A stretch of DNA of 64,000 nucleotides, from contig NZ_PPGH01000037.1 of NCBI RefSeq assembly GCF_002958735.1, forward strand, positions 620,001 to 684,000, written 5' to 3'. Of this stretch, positions 58,399 to 64,000 are shown piece by piece. How positions within the stretch are numbered: the stretch's first letter is position 1; each line of letters starts with the position of its first letter. A model generated the notes under the pieces. The model searched no databases. It saw nothing but the letters and a program-made list of their open reading frames with translations, and was not told the origin of the DNA. The DNA comes from Chromatium okenii (GTDB taxonomy: Bacteria > Pseudomonadota > Gammaproteobacteria > Chromatiales > Chromatiaceae). Made by a program: the position numbers and the translations under genes.

Positions 58399-58982
58399 AT
58401 GTACATTCCAAGTAGAGAAGCTGCTAAACGACTCGGCTGCCATCCCTGTACGCTCAGAAAATGGGCAGATGCTGGCAAAATTCCCACATTCGCACCAGCA
58501 GCGGACAGCGCCGCTACGATGTTGATGCTTATCTCCGCATCCAACCCCAGCGCGTAGTCATTAGCTATTGCCGCGTCTCTTCATTCAAACAGCGCGATGA
58601 TCTCGACCGCCAAGTTCAATTCATACGCAATCAATATCCACAAGCAGAGATCATTAAGGATATTGGTAGTGGACTCAATTTCAAACGCAAAGGACTTAAA
58701 GCCATTTTGGAACGCGCAATGCGCGGCGATTGCATTCAACTTGTGGTTGCCCACCGTGACCGACTGGCAAGATTTGGCTGCGAACTCATTCAACAGGTTA
58801 TTGAACACAATGGTGGAGAACTCGTGATTCTTGACCAATCTTCTTACTCGTCAGAGCACGAACTTACCAACGACTTGCTCAATATCCTTCACGTCTTCTC
58901 GCGCCGAATACCCGGACTTGAAAATTACAAAAAGCAAGTTAATCAAGCTCTCACCGACGAGCAATCAAAAAAAGACCTTTAA
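58399..58982 (+). mobile_element. tnpA: IS607-family serine recombinase TnpA (one frameshift)
   Basis: About 195 residues. The N-terminal MerR-like helix-turn-helix reads MYIPSREAAKRLGCHPCTLR, KWADAGKIPT; then in the next frame IRTSSGQRRYDVDAYL, the serine-recombinase core VVISYCRVSSFKQRDDLDRQ with the catalytic Ser, and VVAHRDRLARFGCELIQQVI. The HTH-plus-resolvase order defines IS607 transposases. One missing base near 58488 (CCCACATTC) joins the two pieces. IS607 elements lack terminal inverted repeats, so the ends are not definable here. A TnpB partner is absent apart from a possible scrap at 58965-59040. Confidence 0.85.
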
Positions 58983-59075
58983 GTATTGGATGATTGTTTC
59001 CCATTATGTATTTAATTGGACAATTCACTTTATAAGGTGAAAAACTTTGGTCAGAAATAGGTTCAATCAATCACC

Positions 59076-60281
59076 ATGATGGCAATCGTCAAACGCACTC
59101 CGCGCCCACTCACTCGCCGCCGTGTGCGCCCACCACAACTTGATTATCCGCTGCTGATTTGCGCTGCCGGACTGCTGGCATTTGGCTTCATCATGGTCGC
59201 CTCCGCCTCAATGTCGATTGCCGAACGCTGCTGCAACGATCCATTTTTTTATGTTATTCGTCACGGTTTCGCCATGACGCTGGCGCTGGGCTGCGGATTA
59301 GCGACCTATTTTGTGCCATTAGAACGCTGGGAACGCGCAGGCACCGTTTTATTTTTATTAGGAATTTTAGTGCTGGCGCTAGTATTAGTCCCCGGCATTG
59401 GGCGCAGCGTCAACGGCGCCACGCGCTGGATTCCACTCGGTCCGCTCAACTTGCAACCGTCGGAATTCGTGAAACTTTTTGCGGTGATCTACGTTTCCAG
59501 CTATCTCGTCCGCCATGCCACCGCCGTTGCCAATCAAATCGTCGGCTTTATTCGTCCGATGCTATTAATTGGCGCAGCAGCAACTTTGATTTTAATGCAG
59601 CCGGATTTCGGCACAACGGCAGTGATGCTCACGACAGTCATGGGCTTATTATTTCTCGGTGGCGCCAGCTTATTGCCATTTGCTGTTTTAATTGGTGCAG
59701 TGGCGACGGGTTTAGTAACGCTGGTGATTTTTTCACCGTATCGAATGAAGCGCGTCATTTCATTTCTCGATCCTTGGCAAGACCCATTTAATAGCGGCTA
59801 TCAACTCAGCCAAGCGTTAATTGCATTTGGGCGTGGCGAATGGACAGGCGTCGGTTTGGGTAATGGCATTCAAAAGCAATTCTTTCTACCGGAAGCGCAC
59901 ACCGATTTTCTCGTTTCTGTTGTCGGTGAAGAGTTTGGTTTAGTTGGCATTGTCGCCTTAATTGGCGCATTTGTTTTTTTAGCGCAACGCGCATTTGCCA
60001 TTAGCGGCCGCGCCGAGGCACTCAATCAACGCTTCGGAGCGCATGTTGCCCAAGGCATTGCGATGTGGTTGAGTTTGCAAGCCTTTGTCAATATCGGCGT
60101 TAATATCGGTTTTCTGCCAACTAAAGGTTTAACCATGCCGTTTCTCAGTTATGGCAGTAACAGCCTGATTGTTGGCTGCATGGCAGTCGCCATTCTGCTG
60201 CGCATTGATGTCACCATGCGCCAGCTCGCGGCTGCCGCAATTCCAAAACCACAGCAGGGGGTGCGATGGGTTCGCGCATAA
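59076..60281 (+). CDS. ftsW: Peptidoglycan glycosyltransferase FtsW
   Basis: FtsW polymerises lipid II at the division septum. The 401-residue SEDS protein has ten membrane helices and the family motifs NGATRWIPLGPLNLQPSEFV, PYRMKRVISFLDPWQDPFNS and AHTDFLVSVVGEEFGLVG, with MPFLSYGSNSLIVGC near the end. It is frame-clean. murG starts 16 bases inside its 3' end, so the dcw genes are coupled. An ATG codon three bases downstream is an equal start candidate. Confidence 0.95.
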   Translation: MMAIVKRTPRPLTRRRVRPPQLDYPLLICAAGLLAFGFIMVASASMSIAERCCNDPFFYVIRHGFAMTLALGCGLATYFVPLERWERAGTVLFLLGILVLALVLVPGIGRSVNGATRWIPLGPLNLQPSEFVKLFAVIYVSSYLVRHATAVANQIVGFIRPMLLIGAAATLILMQPDFGTTAVMLTTVMGLLFLGGASLLPFAVLIGAVATGLVTLVIFSPYRMKRVISFLDPWQDPFNSGYQLSQALIAFGRGEWTGVGLGNGIQKQFFLPEAHTDFLVSVVGEEFGLVGIVALIGAFVFLAQRAFAISGRAEALNQRFGAHVAQGIAMWLSLQAFVNIGVNIGFLPTKGLTMPFLSYGSNSLIVGCMAVAILLRIDVTMRQLAAAAIPKPQQGVRWVRA

Positions 60282-61539
60282 CGATTGGCATCATGGCGGG
60301 CGGCACGGGCGGGCACGTTTTCCCGGCGCTGGCGGTCGCCGAAGTGCTGCGCCAGCACGGCGTTGAGGTGTTTTGGATCGGCACCCGCAGCGGCATGGAA
60401 GCGCGACTGGTCGCTGAACACGGTTTTGAACTGGAATGGATCGACATCGCCGGCGTGCGCGGCAAAAGCTGGGCAACGCGGCTGCGGCTGCCGTTCACCT
60501 TGGCGGGCGCAGTTTGGCAAGCGCAGACCATTTTGCGGCGACGGCAACCGGCGCTGGTGCTGGGCATGGGCGGATTTGTCGCCGGCCCGGGCGGATTAGC
60601 GGCGCGAATGTTGGGCATTCCGCTGGTGATTCACGAGCAAAACGGAATTCCGGGCTTGACCAATCGCTGGCTGGCGCGGCTCGCCACGCAAGTTTTTGAA
60701 GCCTTTCCGAACAGTTTTCCGCCAGCGCGAGGCGCAATCACGGTCGGGAATCCCGTGCGGCAGGCGATTCTTGACTTGTCGCTTAAATCCCCCCCGCCCC
60801 CCCTTTTCCAAAGGGGGGAGGAAGAAAAGCCCCCCTTTAGCAAAGGGGGGTTGGGGGGATTTGATGCAACAAGCCCGATCTCACCAATCCCCCCCTGCCC
60901 CCTTTTCCAAAGGGGGGAGATGAAAAGCCACCCTTAGAAAAAGGCGCTGCAACTGAGCCCCCCTTTAGCAAAGGGGGGTTGGGGGGATTTAATCTCCTCA
61001 TTCTCGGCGGCTCGCTCGGCGCACAAGCGTTAAATGAAATCGTGCCCGCTGCGCTCGCCGCGTTGCCAGAAGCGCAGCGCCCGCAAGTGCGTCATCAAGC
61101 CGGTGAACGGACTTTGCAGCTTGCGCAGGCTGCGTATCAAACCGCTGGCGTCAGCGCCGAGATCACGCCATTTATCAACGACATGGCGGCAGCGTATGAC
61201 TGGGCTGATCTGGTGATTTGTCGCGCTGGCGCGTTGACCGTTGCCGAACTCGCCGCAGCAGGCGTCGCCTCCGTGCTGGTGCCGTATCCGTTCGCAGTGG
61301 ACGATCATCAAGTCGGCAACGCTCGTTATTTAAGCGATGCTGGCGCAGCGCGGCTGGTGTTGCAGCGCGATCTCAGCGCCAGCAGCCTGAGCGCGTTATT
61401 GACCGAATTGTTCGCAGATCGCAGCACTTTGTCGGCGATGAGCGCCCGCGCTCGCCAACTGGCTCAACCCGACGCTACCGCTCGCATCGCTGCCGCGTGT
61501 CTCGTCATTGCCCAACGCGCTCAATCTGCTGATAACTGA
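60266..61539 (+). CDS. murG: MurG glycosyltransferase with a repeat-encoded insert (one frameshift)
   Basis: MurG adds GlcNAc to lipid I to form lipid II. The N-domain is intact (ITIGIMAGGTGGHVFPALAV; VLGMGGFVAGPGGLAARMLG; IPLVIHEQNGIPGLTNRWLA; ITVGNPVRQAILDL). The C-domain is intact (FNLLILGGSLGAQALNEIVP; DLVICRAGALTVAELAAAGV; PYPFAVDDHQVGNARYL). Between them lies a C6/G6 element (60785-60990). The frame breaks at a TAG (60935-60937) inside the element. Adding one T to CCCTTAG gives HPLEKGAATEPPFSKGG and on into the C-domain in frame, for about 425 residues. MurG is essential, so read-through or an error is more likely than loss. Confidence 0.9.
60785..60990 (+). repeat. Double C6/G6 palindromic element inside murG
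   Basis: Two related units lie in tandem: 60785-60863 and about 60885-60990, separated by about 22 bases. Each begins AAATCCCCCC or AATCCCCCC, ends GGGGGGATTT, and contains inner CCCCCCTTT-n3-AAAGGGGGG palindromes. With the one missing base restored the whole is 207 bases, exactly 69 codons, encoding PPPPLFQRGEEEKPPFSKGG, LGGFDATS and so on. Confidence 0.9.
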
Positions 61540-61549
61540 CAACTTTTTT
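61529..61549 (+). repeat. Copy of a dispersed short repeat overlapping the murG stop
   Basis: The 21-base unit is identical to the inverted copy at 56361-56381 and close to 3033-3052. Here it supplies the murG stop codon. Similar ACTGACAAC-type units continue to 61608 just before murC. Confidence 0.6.
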
Positions 61550-61610
61550 CCCAGCCCGCCCACTTCCCAGTTGTTTTCTGACAACTGCCAACTGACAACC
61601 GACAACTCAA

Positions 61611-63149
61611 ATGAACACCCATTTTGAACACACCGCCGAGCGCATGGGGCGCATTCGGCGTTTACATTTCATTGGCATCGGCGGCGCTGGCATGAGCGGC
61701 ATCGCTGAATTGATGGCCAATCTCGGCTACCAAGTCAGCGGTTCTGACATGCGCGAGAGCGACACCACGCGCCGCCTGACTGCGCTCGGCGTCACCGTGT
61801 TTATCGGACATCGCGCCGAACAGGTCGCCGCGACCGACGCGGTTGTCGTTTCCACCGCGATTGATGAAACCAATCCCGAAATCGCTGCCGCTCGCGCAGC
61901 GCGGCTGCCGATTGTGCGCCGGGCGGAAATGTTGGCGGAGCTGATGCGGTTTTATTACGGCGTCGCGGTCGCCGGCACGCACGGCAAAACCACGACCACC
62001 AGCTTGGTTGCCAGCATTTTGGCGGAAGGCGGACTTGATCCGACCTTCGTCATCGGCGGACGCCTCACCAGCGCCGGAGCCAACGCCAAGCTCGGCACCA
62101 GCAAATATCTGGTCGCCGAAGCCGACGAAAGCGACGCTTCATTTTTGTATTTGCAGCCGATGATTTCCGTCGTGACCAATATCGACGCTGATCACATGCG
62201 CACTTACGGCAATGATTTCAATCGCTTGCGCAGCACGTTTATGGAATTCCTGCACCATCTGCCGTTTTACGGGCTGGCGGTGCTCTGTCTGGATGACGAC
62301 GAAGTACGGGCGCTGGTGCCGATGGTCGGACGCGCCGTGCGCACTTATGGCACTCATCCTGACGCAGACGTGCGGGCGACCGACCTGCGCCAGCACGAAA
62401 TGCAAACGCGCTTTGTCGTCCACAGCGCCCAGCTCGCAGCGCCGCTGGAGATCACGCTCAATCTGCCCGGCCGTCATAACGTGTTGAATGCGTTGGCGGC
62501 GATTTGCATCGCGCTGGAATTGGGCGTGAGCGAGGCGGCGATTGCCCGCGCCTTAACCCAATTTGAAGGCGTCGGACGGCGGTTTGTCGCCAGCGCCATC
62601 ACCGATGCTGCCGGACGCGAGCTGCTGTTGATTGATGATTATGGGCATCATCCCCGCGAGGTCGCTGCCACCATCGCCGCGATTCGTGCCGGTTGGCCGC
62701 AGCGCCGACTGGTGCTGGTATTTCAGCCGCACCGCTTCAGCCGCACGCAGGAGCAATTTGAGGATTTCGTTGCCGTACTTTCGACCGCCGACGCGCTGGT
62801 GCTGTGCGAGGTGTATCCGGCAGGCGAAGCGCCGATTGCTGGCGCAGATGGACGGGCGTTGATTCGGGCAATTCGGATGCGCGGGGCGCTGGAGCCGGTA
62901 TTTGCGCAGCAGGTCAGCGAGGTGCCAGAACTGCTGCCGCATTTGCTCCAATCTGGTGACATCGTGTTGATTTCCGGCGCAGGCGACATCGGCGCACTGG
63001 CGGCAAGATTGCCGCAGCAGTGGTCTGAAATCCCCCCCAGCCCCCCTTTTCCAAAGGGGGGAGAATCCCCCCCAGCCCCCCTTTTTCAAAGGGGGGAGGG
63101 AGATGAAAAGCCCCCCTTTTTCAAAGGGGGGTTGGGGGGATTTGTATGA
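61611..63149 (+). CDS. murC: UDP-N-acetylmuramate-L-alanine ligase with a repeat-encoded C-terminal tail
   Basis: MurC adds L-Ala to UDP-MurNAc. The 512-residue protein has [20 protein letters not shown] (UDP site), [19 protein letters not shown] (ATP P-loop), [53 protein letters not shown] and [14 protein letters not shown]. The normal family end is around LAARLPQQW. After that about 40 residues come from a C6/G6 element (63028-63143: [20 protein letters not shown] and on to GGLGGFV). The stop lies just past the element, in a four-base ATGA overlap with murB. A tail was therefore added without breaking coupling. Confidence 0.96.
   Translation: MNTHFEHTAERMGRIRRLHFIGIGGAGMSGIAELMANLGYQVSGSDMRESDTTRRLTALGVTVFIGHRAEQVAATDAVVVSTAIDETNPEIAAARAARLPIVRRAEMLAELMRFYYGVAVAGTHGKTTTTSLVASILAEGGLDPTFVIGGRLTSAGANAKLGTSKYLVAEADESDASFLYLQPMISVVTNIDADHMRTYGNDFNRLRSTFMEFLHHLPFYGLAVLCLDDDEVRALVPMVGRAVRTYGTHPDADVRATDLRQHEMQTRFVVHSAQLAAPLEITLNLPGRHNVLNALAAICIALELGVSEAAIARALTQFEGVGRRFVASAITDAAGRELLLIDDYGHHPREVAATIAAIRAGWPQRRLVLVFQPHRFSRTQEQFEDFVAVLSTADALVLCEVYPAGEAPIAGADGRALIRAIRMRGALEPVFAQQVSEVPELLPHLLQSGDIVLISGAGDIGALAARLPQQWSEIPPSPPFPKGGESPPAPLFQRGEGDEKPPFFKGGLGGFV
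63028..63143 (+). repeat. C6/G6 palindromic element at the 3' end of murC
   Basis: It starts AAATCCCCCCC and ends GGGGGGATTT, with three inner CCCCCCTTT-n-AAAGGGGGG palindromes, two direct on the left and one before the right end. It encodes the last ~38 residues of MurC as read and ends three bases before the murB start. Confidence 0.9.
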
Positions 63150-64000
63150 GCACTTATTCCGGCATCCTGCGCCATGATGAACCGCTGGCGCGTTACACGA
63201 CTTGGCGCGTGGGCGGTCCAGCGCGACAACTGTATCGCCCAACTGATGTTGCTGATTTAGCGGCATTTTTGCGAGAATTGCCGCCCGCTGAACCGCTGCT
63301 GTGGCTCGGACTCGGCAGCAATGTGTTGATTGCTGACAGCGGTTTTGCTGGCACCGTGATTCACACGCTCGGCGGCTTGACCGGACTGGAACAGCGCGGC
63401 GCGACCGGCATTGTCGTTGACGCGGGAGTGCCGAGCGCCAAGCTGGCGCGATTTGCGGCGCAGCACAATTTATGTGGGCTGGAATTTCTGACCGGCATTC
63501 CCGGCACTTTTGGCGGGGCGCTGGCGCTCAACGCTGGCGCGTGGGGCGGTGAAACGTGGCCGCACGTCCGCTGCGTTCACACGCTGGATCGGCACGGCAC
63601 GTTGCGCTGGCGCGAGGCAGCAGAATTCAACGTCGGTTATCGTCAGGTCAGCGGCGCAGCGGGCGAGTGGTTTGTTGCCGCCGAATTGGAATTGACGCCC
63701 GGCGATGGCGCGGCAGCGTTGGAGCGAATGCGCGAGATGCTGGAGCGCCGAGCGGCGACGCAGCCAATTGGTCAGCCGAGCTGCGGCTCGGTATTCCGCA
63801 ATCCGCCCAATGATCACGCCGCCCGCTTGATTGATGCGCTGGGGCTGAAAGGCTATCGCATTGGCGGGGCGCAAGTTTCTGAAAAACATGCTAATTTCAT
63901 CATCAACACCGGCAGCGCCACTGCCGCTGACATCAGCCATTTAATTGACTATGTGCAGCAGCAGGTGGCGCAGCACACCGGCATTCACCTGATTCCCGAA
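63146..64000 (+). CDS. murB: UDP-N-acetylenolpyruvoylglucosamine reductase (runs off the window)
   Basis: MurB reduces the enolpyruvyl group to make UDP-MurNAc, using FAD and NADPH. The visible 285 residues are [58 protein letters not shown] (FAD-binding), [28 protein letters not shown] with the catalytic Ser, and [16 protein letters not shown]. The end lies beyond 64000, probably by a few codons to tens of codons. The start overlaps murC by four bases. Confidence 0.95.
   Translation, partial: MSTYSGILRHDEPLARYTTWRVGGPARQLYRPTDVADLAAFLRELPPAEPLLWLGLGSNVLIADSGFAGTVIHTLGGLTGLEQRGATGIVVDAGVPSAKLARFAAQHNLCGLEFLTGIPGTFGGALALNAGAWGGETWPHVRCVHTLDRHGTLRWREAAEFNVGYRQVSGAAGEWFVAAELELTPGDGAAALERMREMLERRAATQPIGQPSCGSVFRNPPNDHAARLIDALGLKGYRIGGAQVSEKHANFIINTGSATAADISHLIDYVQQQVAQHTGIHLIPE

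Noticed and set aside
58965..59040. TnpB gene after the IS607-type recombinase
   Set aside because: Only about 25 codons look TnpB-like; too short to call as a gene.
60266..61539. MurG split into two real genes
   Set aside because: The break is inside the repeat and one T restores the frame; the two halves have normal MurG domain content and order.
60785..63143. C6/G6 repeats as a CRISPR-like array
   Set aside because: Units are palindromic, variable in length and translated in frame; there are no regular spacers or cas genes.

Overview
The window looks like a chromosomal piece of a gammaproteobacterium of moderate G+C. Evidence is conserved synteny (recA-recX-alaS, lysC-csrA-tRNA-Ser, holB-pilZ-tatD, ftsW-murG-murC-murB), O2-independent ubiquinone hydroxylation genes (ubiU/ubiV), a sulfur-globule-type envelope protein and an SAH riboswitch before ahcY. 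A sulfur-oxidising or Competibacter-like lineage fits, but the sequence alone does not fix the genus.

Layout: 1-5 kb holds a sulfur-globule-like protein, a family 4 uracil-DNA glycosylase, leuA and ubiUV, all on the minus strand. 5-9.6 kb holds a radical-SAM protein (YhcC type), a zinc-ribbon/DUF1566 protein and a dynamin-like GTPase, all broken by many small indels. 9.7-13.3 kb is a circularly permuted ATP-grasp/alpha-E plus transglutaminase operon. 13.3-21.3 kb has two HDOD proteins, a calcium-binding-repeat protein, a periplasmic cyclophilin and rhodanese, a TauD-type dioxygenase, xthA and a polyprenyl-sugar-type glycosyltransferase. 21.3-26.2 kb is argB followed by a tight four-gene operon: 2-oxoacid dehydrogenase E1-alpha, E1-beta, a lipoyl/E3-binding/NeuD-type acyltransferase fusion, and a TylF-like methyltransferase. 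26-43.3 kb holds housekeeping genes (ppdK, ahcY, tRNA-Ser, csrA, lysC, alaS, recX, recA) plus a 1686-residue kinase/ATPase/GAF/diguanylate cyclase. recA carries a 361-residue intein with LAGLIDADG motifs. 43.5-51.5 kb is an A+T-richer surface-glycan cluster. 51.6-64 kb holds hoxE-hoxF without hoxU/Y/H, tatD-pilZ-holB, cydD, an IS607-type recombinase and ftsW-murG-murC-murB.

The most novel-looking system is the E1-alpha/E1-beta/lipoyl-NeuD operon. It has the front half of a 2-oxoacid dehydrogenase complex, but the usual E2 catalytic domain is replaced by a left-handed beta-helix sugar acyltransferase. This suggests that acyl groups made by oxidative decarboxylation go from lipoamide directly to a sugar. 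The second is a family of C6/G6 palindromic elements sitting inside coding sequence: the interdomain region of MurG, the C-terminus of MurC and the membrane/ATPase-domain junction of CydD. They are translated as Pro-rich and Lys-Gly-Gly peptides.

A caution applies throughout. Frameshifts are dense and patchy (roughly 5.3-9.5, 30.1-30.4, 38.4-38.6, 45.3 and 52.7-60.9 kb), also hit essential genes (alaS, holB, murG), and several are repaired by one or two bases in a short homopolymer. I read most as consensus errors, so affected genes are given as full-span CDS with the breaks described.
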